64,000 nt of DNA from Rickettsiella endosymbiont of Rhagonycha lignosa (GTDB lineage Bacteria > Pseudomonadota > Gammaproteobacteria > Diplorickettsiales > Diplorickettsiaceae): assembly GCF_964031165.1 (NCBI RefSeq), contig NZ_OZ035011.1, positions 1 through 64,000 of the forward strand, read 5' to 3'. Below the pieces are notes generated by a model. That model made no database searches. It was not told the DNA's origin and saw only the letters and a list, made by a program, of their open reading frames with translations. Shown in pieces: positions 27,008-39,876 of the stretch (position 1 is its first letter; every line of letters begins with the position of its first letter). The position numbers were made by a program, and so were the translations under genes.

Positions 27008-27376
27008 AATAAATTGCTCCGTACATTTTTTTGACGTGTAAAGCTAAATGAATCATATATTTTGTAAAGCCTAATACTATATAGAACAATGTGAGTAATT
27101 TCTAGTAAAGTTAAGGATCTGGATTTCTGCAGTGATTTTCAATTTTATTCTATAAAGGCCAGAAAGGAGGTAAGTTGAAAAAAAAGGGCTAAATAGCATT
27201 TTTTCGCATTAATTTGCTATAAATTTTAGTGTTCCCTATTAACTAGCTGGATATATTTAATTTGTATGAGTAGAGTTCAAGTCGAATTGATAAAAAAGCA
27301 ACACATTCTTTAATATGCATTGCATAAAAGAGTTGTGCTTATTATACTGTCCGCCACTTTATAAGTGGGGCTTAGA
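27008..27376. other. Divergent control region, aldolase / atp operon
   Basis: About 370 nt between the divergent aldolase and atpI genes. It holds the probable atp promoter (27320-27348) and a CCACTT-TAT-AAGTGG hairpin (27355-27369) in the leader. A ribosome-site-like AAAGGAGG at 27163 precedes only a five-codon frame. Nothing else recognised. Confidence 0.6.
27320..27348 (+). promoter_or_regulatory. Probable sigma-70 promoter of the atp operon
   Basis: TTGCAT (-35), 17-nt spacer, TATACT (-10), the closest match to the sigma-70 consensus in the 370-nt region upstream of atpI. Transcription would start near 27355, leaving a 20-nt leader with a small hairpin. Not proven. Confidence 0.6.
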
Positions 27377-28923
<1,547 letters not shown>

Positions 28924-28929
28924 ATGATA

Positions 28930-29051
28930 TGCTCACAGCAATGGGATTTTTGATAGTAGCCCGCGTAGTGAAGCAACCGAAGTGTATTCAGGATACATGA
29001 GGATTGCGAGTCGAGCGGCAACACAGACAAAAATTCAAGTGCGAAGAGTAT
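28930..29051 (+). repeat. MITE-like repeat, copy B, inside the atp operon
   Basis: A 122-nt element aligned end to end with copy A (25327-25446): CTCACAG near the left end, ATTTTTG, GAAGTGTATT, GAGCGGCAACA, and GCGAAGAGTAT at the right end are shared. The inverted ends are less perfect here. It occupies most of the 148-nt gap between atpE and atpF. Confidence 0.8.
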
Positions 29052-29071
29052 AATAAATTTGAGAAATCGTC

Positions 29072-29542
29072 GTGGAAATTAATATTACCTTATTAGGCCA
29101 GTTAATTACATTTTCTGTTTTCGTGTGGTTTACCATGAAATTTGTATGGCCGCCCATACTGAAAGTAATGAAAGAACGAGAACAACGAATTGCTGATGGT
29201 TTAGCTGCTGCAGAGCGAGGTCAACAAGCTCTAGAATTAGCACAGTTAAAAGCAGATGAGCATTTAAAGGAAGCAAAGCAACAAGCGGCTGAGATTATTG
29301 AACAGGCTAATAAGCGCGCTACTCAAATGTCCGAAGAATCTAAACAGCAAATACGAATAGAAAACGAGCGTTTATTAGCTATAGCCCGAGCTGACATTCA
29401 GCAAGAATGGCAAACAGCACAACAAAAACTTCGTGCGGAAGTAGCTAATTTGGTTATTACGACTACTGAGAAAATTTTGGCACAATCACTTGATAGCGTA
29501 GCTCAACATGCGCTTGTTAAACAATCTTTGGAAGAAATTTGA
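29072..29542 (+). CDS. atpF: ATP synthase Fo subunit b
   Basis: Peripheral stalk subunit: one N-terminal membrane helix (ITLLGQLITFSVFVWFTMKF) and a long charged coiled-coil to the end. 156 aa, same as E. coli. It begins at a GTG 20 nt after repeat copy B, with only a weak ribosome site (gag). The stop overlaps atpH by one base (TGATG). Confidence 0.95.
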   Translation: MEINITLLGQLITFSVFVWFTMKFVWPPILKVMKEREQRIADGLAAAERGQQALELAQLKADEHLKEAKQQAAEIIEQANKRATQMSEESKQQIRIENERLLAIARADIQQEWQTAQQKLRAEVANLVITTTEKILAQSLDSVAQHALVKQSLEEI

Positions 29543-30090
29543 TGTCTGATTTCACATCCATTGCTAGACCTTATGCACGAGCGGCATTTGCTTGTGCATC
29601 AGATAAAAAAAATATGGATGCTTGGTCGACTTTATTAAAGCAGACTACCAAAATTATTAACGAGAAGTCGATGCAAAATTTATTAAAAAATCCATGTGTC
29701 GATAAAAGAGTGGCGTATGAATGCTTATTAGAATTTTGCAAAGCTGTAATATTTCCTTTTGGAAAAAATTTTCTAAAATTAATGGCTACTAACCAACGAT
29801 TATTAGTACTTCCAGAAGTTAAAGATTTATTTGAGCGTTATAAGGCTGAACTAGCCAAGCAAGTTACGGCTTATGTGATTTCCACTGTGCCTTTAACTAA
29901 AATAGAAGAGCAAACTTTAGAAAAAGTATTATCGGAGCGTTTTCAAAGTCATATAAAACTAGACTGCCATACTGATAAAAATTTATTAGGTGGATTGGTC
30001 GTTCGCGTCGGAGATTTAGTCATCGATGATTCTGTACGTGGCAAATTAGAACGTTTACGTGCGACATTAGTGAATCAAGAGGCAGTATAA
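29542..30090 (+). CDS. atpH: ATP synthase F1 subunit delta
   Basis: Joins the F1 head to the b-stalk. 182 aa starting MSDFTSIARPYARAAF, with the C-terminal signature segment LLGGLVVRVGDLVIDDSVRGKLERL. The ATG at 29542 overlaps the atpF stop and is preferred to the TTG one codon earlier. Confidence 0.95.
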   Translation: MSDFTSIARPYARAAFACASDKKNMDAWSTLLKQTTKIINEKSMQNLLKNPCVDKRVAYECLLEFCKAVIFPFGKNFLKLMATNQRLLVLPEVKDLFERYKAELAKQVTAYVISTVPLTKIEEQTLEKVLSERFQSHIKLDCHTDKNLLGGLVVRVGDLVIDDSVRGKLERLRATLVNQEAV

Positions 30091-30093
30091 GCT

Positions 30094-31638
30094 ATGCAAC
30101 AATTAACTACATCTGAAATAAATGAATTAATCAAAGAACGTATCCAGAAATTTGATGTTTCTGCAGAAACGCGTACACAAGGAAGTATCGTCAGTTTGCG
30201 TGATGGAATTGTGCGTATCTATGGTTTAAATGACGTTATGTTGGGAGAAATGATAGAGTTTTCACCTCAATGTTATGGATTAGCCTTAAATCTTGAACGT
30301 GATTCAGTGGGTGCTGTTGTTTTAGGTGACTACGAAGGATTAAGTGAAGGTCAAAAAGTTAAATGTACTGGACGTATTCTTGAAGTTCCAGTGGGTGAGG
30401 CTTTATTAGGGCGGGTTGTTAATGCTTTAGGGCATCCCATAGATGGTCGTGGCCCAATTGAGGCTGAAAAAAATGCACCTATTGAGCAGGTTGCCCCAGG
30501 CGTAATTTGGCGTCAGGGCGTATCACAACCATTACAAACAGGTATATTAGCCATTGATAGTATGGTGCCTATTGGGCGTGGTCAGCGCGAATTAATAATA
30601 GGGGATAGACAAACAGGGAAAACGGCGCTAGCCATCGATGCGATTATTAACCAAAAAGATACAGGCGTAAAATGTATTTATGTAGCAATCGGTCAAAAAG
30701 CTTCGTCGATTGCAGCAGTAGTGAGGAAGTTAGAAGAACAAGATGCTTTAAAACATACCATTATAGTATCAGCAAGTGCTGCTGATTCTGCGGCGCTGCA
30801 GTTTATTGCCCCTTATGCAGGTTGCGCGATGGGTGAGTATTTTCGCGATCAAGGTGAAGATGCGCTTATTATCTATGATGATTTAACAAAACAGGCTTGG
30901 GCATATCGGCAAATATCTTTGTTGCTGCGACGTCCACCAGGTCGAGAAGCTTATCCAGGAGATATATTTTATTTGCATTCACGTTTACTCGAACGTGCTG
31001 CAAGAGTTAATAAGGAGTTTGTTGAAAAAGCTACTAATGGACGTGTTAAAGGAAAAACAGGCTCGTTAACGGCATTACCTATTATCGAAACTCAAGCTGG
31101 GGATGTATCCGCTTTTGTTCCAACAAACGTTATCTCAATTACTGATGGTCAAATCTTTTTAGAAACGGATTTGTTTAATGCAGGTATACGCCCAGCAATT
31201 AATGCGGGTTTATCTGTTTCACGAGTGGGTTCTGCTGCTCAAACAAAAATTATAAAGAAATTGGGCGGTGGTGTTCGATTAAGTTTGGCTCAATATCGCG
31301 AACTTGCTGCCTTTTCCCAGTTTATGTCAGATTTAGATGAGGCAACACGTAAGCAGCTTGAGAGAGGCCAACGAGTTACTGAAATTTTAAAGCAAAAACA
31401 ATATGCTCCCTTAAGTGTTGCAGAAATGGCGGTACTATTGTTTGCTACCGATAAAGGTTATTTAGATGATATCGAACTGACAAAGATTGTTGCATTTGCT
31501 GAAGAATTATTAGCATATATGCATTCAGAACAGGAAGCATGTTTGGAAAAAATTAACCAAAAAGGTGATTATAACGAAGTGATAGCTAATGAGTTAGATA
31601 CAGCAATTACAGCCTTTAAAATGACACAAACTTGGTGA
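30094..31638 (+). CDS. atpA: ATP synthase F1 subunit alpha
   Basis: Non-catalytic nucleotide-binding subunit. 514 aa. P-loop [13 protein letters not shown] near residue 170, the family segment [17 protein letters not shown] near 365, and the N-terminal [15 protein letters not shown]. Ribosome site gagg inside the atpH end; 3-nt gap. Confidence 0.98.
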   Translation: MQQLTTSEINELIKERIQKFDVSAETRTQGSIVSLRDGIVRIYGLNDVMLGEMIEFSPQCYGLALNLERDSVGAVVLGDYEGLSEGQKVKCTGRILEVPVGEALLGRVVNALGHPIDGRGPIEAEKNAPIEQVAPGVIWRQGVSQPLQTGILAIDSMVPIGRGQRELIIGDRQTGKTALAIDAIINQKDTGVKCIYVAIGQKASSIAAVVRKLEEQDALKHTIIVSASAADSAALQFIAPYAGCAMGEYFRDQGEDALIIYDDLTKQAWAYRQISLLLRRPPGREAYPGDIFYLHSRLLERAARVNKEFVEKATNGRVKGKTGSLTALPIIETQAGDVSAFVPTNVISITDGQIFLETDLFNAGIRPAINAGLSVSRVGSAAQTKIIKKLGGGVRLSLAQYRELAAFSQFMSDLDEATRKQLERGQRVTEILKQKQYAPLSVAEMAVLLFATDKGYLDDIELTKIVAFAEELLAYMHSEQEACLEKINQKGDYNEVIANELDTAITAFKMTQTW

Positions 31639-31644
31639 TAGTCG

Positions 31645-32505
31645 ATGAGTTTTGCGCAAGAGATACGTGGTAAAATTGCTAGTATCAAAGGTACTCAGAA
31701 AATAACGCGAGCAATGGAAATGGTTGCGGCTAGTAAAATGCGAAAAGCTCAGGAACGAATGACGCTTTCGCGACCTTATGCGCATAAAATGCTCGATCTA
31801 ATCTATCATGTTGCAAGTAGTCACGCAGAATATCAACACCCTTATTTACAAATAAGAGAAATAAAACGAGCGGGTTTTCTTGTTATCACCACTGATAAAG
31901 GCTTGTGCGGCGGACTGAATACTAATTTACTAAAGTTAGTTTTGCAGGAATTTCGAGTATGCCAATCTAAAGGAATAGATATAGATTTGGCTATTATAGG
32001 CGGAAAAGGAGAAGCTTTTTTTAAGCGCGTCGGTGGCCATGTGGTTGCACATGCCAATCATTTGGGAGATGCACCGCAATTACAAGATTTAATTGGGGTT
32101 ATAAAAGTTTTATTAGATGCCTACAAGCAAGGTAAGTTGGATAGTGTAACTATTTTCTATAATGAATTTATTAATACGATGACACAAAAGGCACAGACTT
32201 TATCCTTATTGCCTGTGTTACCTTCTGAAAAGTCAGAGCTTAATTATCGCTGGGACTATCTTTATGAACCTGATGCAAAGCCTTTGTTAGAGTTAGTACT
32301 AACACGATATATTGAATCACAAGTGTATCAAAGTGTTGTAGAAAATACTGCGTGTGAACAAGCGGCTAGGATGGTAGCAATGAAAAGTGCGACGGATAAT
32401 GCAGGAGAATTAATAAGTGATTTGCAATTAGCCTATAATAAAGCCCGCCAGGCAGCAATTACCAAAGAATTAGCAGAAATAGTTGCCGGTGCTGAAGCTG
32501 TTTAA
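31645..32505 (+). CDS. atpG: ATP synthase F1 subunit gamma
   Basis: Central rotating shaft. 286 aa: N-terminal [21 protein letters not shown] and C-terminal [20 protein letters not shown] helices that form the coiled-coil, with the Rossmann-like middle ([12 protein letters not shown]). Follows atpA after 6 nt. Confidence 0.97.
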   Translation: MSFAQEIRGKIASIKGTQKITRAMEMVAASKMRKAQERMTLSRPYAHKMLDLIYHVASSHAEYQHPYLQIREIKRAGFLVITTDKGLCGGLNTNLLKLVLQEFRVCQSKGIDIDLAIIGGKGEAFFKRVGGHVVAHANHLGDAPQLQDLIGVIKVLLDAYKQGKLDSVTIFYNEFINTMTQKAQTLSLLPVLPSEKSELNYRWDYLYEPDAKPLLELVLTRYIESQVYQSVVENTACEQAARMVAMKSATDNAGELISDLQLAYNKARQAAITKELAEIVAGAEAV

Positions 32506-32525
32506 ATTTAACCTTATATGAATAA

Positions 32526-33932
<1,407 letters not shown>

Positions 33933-33946
33933 GGTAGAAAAATATC

Positions 33947-34378
33947 ATGACTAAAACCATGCAAATTGAGATTGTTAGCGCAGAAGTTTCGATTTTTTCT
34001 GGTGAGGCTATGCATATAGTAGTCACGGGTTCATTAGGTGAGCTTGGGATTTATCCGGGCCATACCCAACTATTAACGGCATTAAAGCCAGGGCCAGTGC
34101 GCATTGTAAAACCAGATGGGGAAGATGAAATACTTTACATTTCTGGCGGTATTTTAGAGGTTCAACCACAACACGTTAGTATATTAGCCGATACGGCCAT
34201 ACGAGCTACTGATTTAGATGAATTGGCCGCTTTAGAAGCCAAGGAACACGCAGAAAGAGTATTGAGTGATAAACAAGCTGATATCGATTACGCAAAAGCA
34301 ACAGCAGAATTAGCTCAGGCAGTTGCTCAATTACAGGTCATATCTAAATTAAAGAAAAAACTTACCGGTAGAATTTAA
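33947..34378 (+). CDS. atpC: ATP synthase F1 subunit epsilon
   Basis: Regulates ATP hydrolysis and couples gamma to the c-ring. 143 aa: N-terminal beta-sandwich ([20 protein letters not shown]) and C-terminal helical hairpin. Last atp gene; glmU follows after 78 nt without an obvious terminator. Confidence 0.95.
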   Translation: MTKTMQIEIVSAEVSIFSGEAMHIVVTGSLGELGIYPGHTQLLTALKPGPVRIVKPDGEDEILYISGGILEVQPQHVSILADTAIRATDLDELAALEAKEHAERVLSDKQADIDYAKATAELAQAVAQLQVISKLKKKLTGRI

Positions 34379-34456
34379 TTTTCTAAGAAATTCCTAAAAA
34401 AAGATTGAGTAATATCTTACCAAAAATGAAGTTTTGAATAAGGCTAGTTTTGAAAT

Positions 34457-35836
34457 ATGAAATTACTTGATGTCATCATTTTAGCCGCGGGTCATGGAAA
34501 ACGTATGTATTCTACTTTACCTAAAGTATTGCATAAGTTGGCCGGTAAACCTTTGTTACAATATATAGTTGAAACAGTTAAAGATTTGCAACCTCATGCA
34601 GTTTATGTAGTTTATGGAAATGGTGGAGGTCAAGTTCCCAAATATTTAAGTCATTTAGCAGTTAATTGGGTAAAGCAAACAGAATTATTAGGTACAGGGC
34701 ATGCAGTTGCTCAAGCTATTCCAGAAATGAAACAAGATGAGAGTCGTGTATTAATTTTGCTAGGGGATACACCTTTAGTAAGTTTAGCTACTTTACAAAA
34801 ATTAATTCATGCAACTGAAACTCATCAAATTGGTTTAGTTACATTAATTACGCAACAACCTTTTGGTTTAGGACGGATTTTACGGGATCAAGAAGGAAAA
34901 GTTGTTCAAATTGTTGAAGAAAAAGATGCTAGCCTAGAGCAAAGAAAAATACAGGAAGTTAACAGTGGTATTTTTTATGTGCCGCTAAAATTACTAAAGC
35001 GTTGGTTGCCTAAAATTAAAAAAATGAATGCCCAAAGTGAATATTATTTAACGGATATTATTACAATGGCTGTGGATGAAAAGATAGAAATCGTAACGGT
35101 ATCTTCAGATGTTGATGGTGAAATGCAAGGAGTCAATGATCGTGTGCAACTTGCTAAGCTTGAACGTTATTTTCAGCAGCAAGCCGCTAAAAAACTGATG
35201 TTAGCGGGAGTTACCTTACACGATCCAGACCGATTTGATTTACGCGGGCAATTAACCGTTGAAAAAGACGTGGTTATCGATGTAGATGTTATTGTAGAAG
35301 GGGAAAATACTATAGGCGCTAATAGTTCAATAGGATCGCATACAATTTTAAAAGATGTCAAAATTGGGAAAAATGTTGAAATTAAGCCTTATTGCTTAAT
35401 TGAAGGTGCAGTTATTGGCGATAATTGTATTATTGGTCCATTTGCACGTATTCGCCCAGGAGCGGTTCTCAAAAATAATGTTCATATAGGAAATTTCGTT
35501 GAAGTTAAAAATAGCCAGATAGAACAAGAAACAAAAATTAATCATTTAAGTTACATCGGCGATGCAAATATAGGTAAAAATGTCAATATTGGCGCGGGTA
35601 CCATTACTTGTAATTACGATGGAGCGGTTAAACATCAAACACAAATAGAAGATGATGTGTTTGTTGGTTCTAATACCGCGTTAATTGCGCCCATACGAAT
35701 AAAAAAAGGTGCAACGATAGGTGCTGGATCTACCTTAAATAAAGACGTCCCTGCTGGTAAATTAACCTTAAGCCGAGCAGAAATCCGTACTTTTGAAAAT
35801 TGGAAACGTCCTCAGAAAAAACAGGATTTATTGTAA
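34457..35836 (+). CDS. glmU: UDP-GlcNAc pyrophosphorylase / GlcN-1-P acetyltransferase
   Basis: Makes UDP-N-acetylglucosamine for peptidoglycan and LPS. 459 aa. The uridyltransferase part starts VIILAAGHGKRMYSTLPKVLHKL (usually GKGTRM). The left-handed beta-helix acetyltransferase part shows hexapeptide repeats (IGDNCIIGPFARIRPGAVL) and INHLSYIGDANIGKNVNIGAGTITCNYDG. It follows the atp operon as in E. coli, but glmS is absent here. The stop abuts the convergent gene with no gap. Confidence 0.96.
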   Translation: MKLLDVIILAAGHGKRMYSTLPKVLHKLAGKPLLQYIVETVKDLQPHAVYVVYGNGGGQVPKYLSHLAVNWVKQTELLGTGHAVAQAIPEMKQDESRVLILLGDTPLVSLATLQKLIHATETHQIGLVTLITQQPFGLGRILRDQEGKVVQIVEEKDASLEQRKIQEVNSGIFYVPLKLLKRWLPKIKKMNAQSEYYLTDIITMAVDEKIEIVTVSSDVDGEMQGVNDRVQLAKLERYFQQQAAKKLMLAGVTLHDPDRFDLRGQLTVEKDVVIDVDVIVEGENTIGANSSIGSHTILKDVKIGKNVEIKPYCLIEGAVIGDNCIIGPFARIRPGAVLKNNVHIGNFVEVKNSQIEQETKINHLSYIGDANIGKNVNIGAGTITCNYDGAVKHQTQIEDDVFVGSNTALIAPIRIKKGATIGAGSTLNKDVPAGKLTLSRAEIRTFENWKRPQKKQDLL

Positions 35837-36844
35837 TTACTTTCCACAGTCAAAGTATTGATCGTTTATTTTCGGTAAAAGTTCTTTTGAAAAAAATGGT
35901 TCTTTAGTGTTCCAAAATATAATAGTTGCTCCCAAGTAATCTTTGGCAAACAAATAAAAATCTGAAAAGTTGTAATAAGTGTTATCAGTTTTTTTATAAG
36001 TGTACTCACCTTCTTGTACAGCCATGCCAATATTGTTTAGTTTGTTTTTTTTCTGATGAAAAAAAGGATAACTATTTTTCATTTGAGCTTTTCTGTAAGG
36101 GACAATGTCAGGACCACCTAAACCAACACGGTGTTGTATTGCATACGAGAATAATCTGCTCATATATTTGTGATCATTATTCCATTCCCCAGGGAAAAAA
36201 TTTACATATTGCAGAACGATACTTTTGGTAAATGCACTGCGTAATGCGTTTATATTTTCAAGCTCTGCATTGAAATATCTATCTTGAGTAAAATCTTTAG
36301 GAGGATTTTTACTATTAAAATCTGTGGCGGTTTCAGGTAAATTGATCCCATAAATCTTGCCATCAAATTGAGTGGCTAGTTTTTGTATGAGTAACTGGAA
36401 TCGTTCTCGCACAGCGGGATCCCAGACTCGCGCTACCCATCCTTCGGTTATAGGGATTCCCTCTCCTGGAAAATCGTATTGCATAGCGACTCCATTATGA
36501 TATATTTTTTCTTTTCGAATATAATCTGGTACGTTAAATATATTGGGTTGGAAGGATCTATCTTGTAGCTGAATAAAAAGTTTTTTATGAATTGAATTTA
36601 GAAATCCTAGATCTCGTTCAATTCTTGAAAAATTATAAATACCTTTTTTGGGCTCTAATTCTTTCCATGTGTAAATTGCTTGGATTCCTGTAATACAGGG
36701 ATTTAGCAATATTTTTTCATAGCTTCTTAGATTTGCATCACTTCCGACAAATAAAAATAATTTGGGTAAAGTTTGAATAGCAAGCACATTGTTACTTACG
36801 CATAATAAAAAAGAAACTATTAAACTAAATAATATTTTTTTCAA
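35837..36844 (-). CDS. Secreted glycoside-hydrolase-like protein
   Basis: 335 aa with a clear Sec signal peptide (residues 1-22, cut near VLA). The segment IYTWKELEPKKGIYNFSRIERDL resembles the start of TIM-barrel glycosidases of the GH-A type. Candidate acidic residues are the E in GINLPETATDF and the E's in AVQEGEYTY. The exact family and substrate are unknown to me. The start is a TTG with ribosome site GGAG. A convergent neighbour (glmU) ends at the adjacent base. Confidence 0.7.
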   Translation of the reverse strand: MKKILFSLIVSFLLCVSNNVLAIQTLPKLFLFVGSDANLRSYEKILLNPCITGIQAIYTWKELEPKKGIYNFSRIERDLGFLNSIHKKLFIQLQDRSFQPNIFNVPDYIRKEKIYHNGVAMQYDFPGEGIPITEGWVARVWDPAVRERFQLLIQKLATQFDGKIYGINLPETATDFNSKNPPKDFTQDRYFNAELENINALRSAFTKSIVLQYVNFFPGEWNNDHKYMSRLFSYAIQHRVGLGGPDIVPYRKAQMKNSYPFFHQKKNKLNNIGMAVQEGEYTYKKTDNTYYNFSDFYLFAKDYLGATIIFWNTKEPFFSKELLPKINDQYFDCGK

Positions 36845-36863
36845 AAGTACTCCGAATAGTAAA

Positions 36864-37322
36864 TTAATTATTTTTGTTTGATCGAATAATATTCCACCAG
36901 TTTTCTTTTAAATAATTGCTAAGAACAGATTCATTTTCTTCAACAAAGTTTTTCTTAATATTAACTAGTAAGGTTTTTTCTACTTGTTTATCAAGGTTGG
37001 TAAGTAAAATACCTCCGACGTGAGGTGCAGAACATAAAATAAGTTGTTTATATTGATGATTATCTAGCCCTTTTTTTAAAAAATCAGCCAAGATTTTAGT
37101 AAAATGGTCAAGCTCTACCTCATGAGGGCTGCTTGCTGCTTCATAAGCACCTTTAGCAGAATGCATAGTTTGATAATGACCAGGTCTATCTGAAACTAAA
37201 TCACTTTCTTTTAATTTAGCATTAGGGTTTTCAAAACTTTTCAATAAAATTAACTTATGATTTTTGGGCTCATAAGAATAAATATGACCTAAACTACTAT
37301 TTAAGCTAATCACCCAAATCAT
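36864..37322 (-). CDS. 'Host attachment' family protein (release-factor-like fold)
   Basis: 152 aa. DLVSDRPGHYQT, the central EVELDHFTKILADFLKKGL and LILCSAPHVGGILLTNL match the family annotated as 'protein required for attachment to host cells' (Pfam PF10116, related to the archaeo-eukaryotic release-factor fold), as I remember it. The name is historical; the biochemical role is unclear. Strong ribosome site (agggggag). It lies 19 nt upstream of the glycosidase-like gene on the same strand, so they may be co-transcribed. Confidence 0.75.
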   Translation of the reverse strand: MIWVISLNSSLGHIYSYEPKNHKLILLKSFENPNAKLKESDLVSDRPGHYQTMHSAKGAYEAASSPHEVELDHFTKILADFLKKGLDNHQYKQLILCSAPHVGGILLTNLDKQVEKTLLVNIKKNFVEENESVLSNYLKENWWNIIRSNKNN

Positions 37323-37390
37323 TTAGCTCCCCCTTAAGTATGTTTTCAAAGTATAGCAGGTTCAAGGACTAAGCTCTGGATGAGAGGGTT

Positions 37391-38827
37391 TTAAGGAAAT
37401 AAAACAGGTTTTTGCCATCCGCCTAGCAAGCCTTCTAATTTTTGCCCAATCATCAGGGCTACTTCGTCATGCCATGGCTTAGCAACAATCTGTATTCCTA
37501 TAGGTAAACCTTCCAGGGAAGTGCCGCACCGGATTGTTAAAACTGGCCACCCAGTTAAATTATAAATATTAAGATAACTAAAGTCATGACCTTCGATAAA
37601 TGAATGTCCTAATAATTTGGCAGGTGTCGCTGCTACAGGACATATAATTGCATCATATGGAATAAAAAATTTTTCTAGGGCGATGCGCAATTGATCAATG
37701 CGACGTAATCGCTGATGTAATTCAGTAATGGAAAATTCACATTGGCGCGAAATAGCTAAAAATTCCTTCACCAGATAGGAAGGTTTTTTAATGCCCAAAT
37801 GGCGCAGTAAATTTTTTAATCCTAGACCTTTATCGCCACCTAAAATAAATGTCTCAGTAATAAGAATATAAAGCTCTTTTAAGTGAGGAGGACGCAGAGG
37901 TTCAATTTGTTGTACTTCATCTTGTAAAATCTGTGCTACTTGATTAATAGTTTGTAAGGTTGCTTTATCAGGTGTAACAATGCCATTGTCTGAGTAAAAT
38001 GCAATTCGTAAATTTTTGCATTGGATAAGAGGTTTGCTGGTTGAAATGGGGATAGCATCTGGATCGGCACCATCGGGGCCCGTCAAAAGAGGTAGAGATA
38101 ATACTATATCATCGACAAACCGTGCCATAGGACCATAAGTAGTTAATGGACGTGATAAACCTCTACCATCTGAGGGAACATTACCTGAGTTAGGGATTAA
38201 ACCACGAGTGGGTTTTAAACCCACAATTCCTGTATTATGAGCGGGTTGGCGAATGCTTCCTGCTCCGTCTGTGCCCAAACCAATTACTGAGCCGCCTGCT
38301 GCGATAATAGCCGCTTCTCCACCGCTACTTCCACCTGGGGTACGATTTAAATCATAAGGATTTAAAGTTTTGCCAAAGCGATCATTATCTGTTTCATAGG
38401 CGATATTAAATTCAGGAACATTGCTTATACCTAAAATAATTCCACCCGCTGCTTTTAATCTAGCAACAACAGTTGCATCTTCTTTAGGAAGAAAGTTGTA
38501 ACCATTACTTCCTTTGCTAATAATAAAGTCTTGAACTTTACAGCAATCTTTAATAGTAATAGGTAAACCGTGCAAAGGTCCAAGAGTTTGATTCTTAGCT
38601 AATTTTTTATCGGCTATGAATGCTTTTTTTAATGCAATTTCTGGTTCAGTTAGTTTAACTAGGGCATTAAGTTTGGGATTAACCTGTTCGATGCGGTCTA
38701 AATAAGCTTGAATAACCTCAACGCACGAAACTTTTTTCTTTTTAATTAGCTGGGCTAATTGTCTTGCTGATAAAAAATAAAGATCTGAGCTCATAGAATG
38801 ATTACTATTAATTATTCTGCTTACCAT
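37391..38827 (-). CDS. Amidase-signature family hydrolase
   Basis: 478 aa. Ser-cisSer-Lys triad visible: lysine in GLPITIKDCCKV, cis-serine in RTPGGSSGGEAA, nucleophile serine in GTDGAGSIRQPAH. Such enzymes hydrolyse amides; GatA of the tRNA amidotransferase is a relative, but no gatB or gatC lies here, so a stand-alone amidase is more likely. Two possible ATG starts (38827, 38794), neither with a ribosome site. Confidence 0.9.
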   Translation of the reverse strand: MVSRIINSNHSMSSDLYFLSARQLAQLIKKKKVSCVEVIQAYLDRIEQVNPKLNALVKLTEPEIALKKAFIADKKLAKNQTLGPLHGLPITIKDCCKVQDFIISKGSNGYNFLPKEDATVVARLKAAGGIILGISNVPEFNIAYETDNDRFGKTLNPYDLNRTPGGSSGGEAAIIAAGGSVIGLGTDGAGSIRQPAHNTGIVGLKPTRGLIPNSGNVPSDGRGLSRPLTTYGPMARFVDDIVLSLPLLTGPDGADPDAIPISTSKPLIQCKNLRIAFYSDNGIVTPDKATLQTINQVAQILQDEVQQIEPLRPPHLKELYILITETFILGGDKGLGLKNLLRHLGIKKPSYLVKEFLAISRQCEFSITELHQRLRRIDQLRIALEKFFIPYDAIICPVAATPAKLLGHSFIEGHDFSYLNIYNLTGWPVLTIRCGTSLEGLPIGIQIVAKPWHDEVALMIGQKLEGLLGGWQKPVLFP

Positions 38828-38930
38828 TCGTAAAAAAGATTATTAATTACGAAAAATAAATTCTATCAATGCTTAAGGATTTATGCATTGGTCAAGAAAA
38901 TATCGTTGAAATCTAAAATGGACATTATTT

Positions 38931-39431
38931 CTACTTTATAATACCACAGGCTATACGCGCACCACCTCCGCCTAACTTAGCAGGAACATCAGAATAATTA
39001 TCGCTCCCTGCATGTATTATTAAAGAGTGATTTTTAAGTTCATTTAAGCGCAATCTAGGGGCTAAAATAGGTAATGTGGCGTTGCCATTATTAGCAACTT
39101 CTAAAACAGGCAGATCTCCTAAATGTCCTTTTCCATAAGGGCCTAAATGTTGGCTAGAATGAGAAGGATCAAAGTGATCACCTGCAGCCATTCCATTATC
39201 CAAACAAGAAGGATTTTGGTGGATATGAAAACCATGCAAACCAGGAGGAAGATTATGTAAATTGGGTGTCAATAAAACACCATAGGGCTTTTGCGTGGCT
39301 ATTATCACTCCAATCGGCTGTCCTATTCCCTGTTGAGAAGTAAGGAACATCGGTATGGAGATATCAGCAAGGGCTATATTACAGATGAGTAAGCATATGC
39401 TGGCAACCCACAACTTAAGCAAGTTAAACAT
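38931..39431 (-). CDS. sodC: Periplasmic Cu/Zn superoxide dismutase
   Basis: Converts superoxide to hydrogen peroxide in the periplasm; in intracellular bacteria it counters host oxidative burst. 166 aa from ATG 39431, chosen for its ribosome site (gggaga, 6 nt); a longer frame exists to 39467. Signal peptide residues 1-22. Metal ligands in GFHIHQNPSC and the histidines of AAGDHFDPSHSSQHLGP; the C-terminal DNYSDVPAKLGGGGARIACG is diagnostic. Confidence 0.95.
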   Translation of the reverse strand: MFNLLKLWVASICLLICNIALADISIPMFLTSQQGIGQPIGVIIATQKPYGVLLTPNLHNLPPGLHGFHIHQNPSCLDNGMAAGDHFDPSHSSQHLGPYGKGHLGDLPVLEVANNGNATLPILAPRLRLNELKNHSLIIHAGSDNYSDVPAKLGGGGARIACGIIK

Positions 39432-39876
39432 AAATATCTCCCTATTACATTTCGCCAAGTATAGCATAGCTTTATAAGAATATTATTTGGTGTGCTTAAA
39501 CATTTCTGTAGTAACCAATTCTATATACAATGTTTGTTTTTAATTTATAAAAATTTTATTAATTTATATCAGAGGTTGCACAAATTCATTTTATAAATAA
39601 AAAAATTACATTATATTTATATTTTAGATTATGTAGATTATATTTTTTTGTCTTTAGCATTTTATGGTGCAGTTAGAAAATTTTTTCTAATAAGGAATAA
39701 TAAAAAAATCAATATATTACAGATTCATTTACATTCTTTGAAGTAGATATTTTTTCATAATGATAATAGTCATAGTGTTACTTATCCGGTATTATGGTTT
39801 TACATTTACATAATTATTATTATGTAAGATTAATTTAAAATGCATTGGATTTAAGTAATGATAATTTAAAATTGCT
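39432..39876. other. AT-rich divergent control region, sodC / lysR
   Basis: About 445 nt with very low GC and no credible gene. It contains the palindrome at 39806-39827 and a weak Fur-box-like stretch (39756-39774). Promoters for sodC and the LysR gene should lie here, but none stands out from the AT background. Confidence 0.6.
39806..39827. promoter_or_regulatory. Palindrome upstream of the LysR gene
   Basis: TTACATAAT-TATT-ATTATGTAA, a perfect 9-bp dyad 50 nt before the LysR start, fits the position and AT-rich form of an autoregulatory LysR operator (it contains T-N11-A spacing). In such AT-rich DNA chance dyads are common, so this is tentative. Confidence 0.4.

Noticed and set aside
27163-27192. 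Strong ribosome-site-like AAAGGAGG followed by a TTG
   Set aside because: The frame ends after five codons, so it is not a gene.
39756-39774. Fur-box-like stretch CATAATGATAATAGTCATA upstream of the LysR gene and sodC
   Set aside because: Only about 14 of 19 bases match the Fur consensus, and in such AT-rich DNA this is expected by chance.
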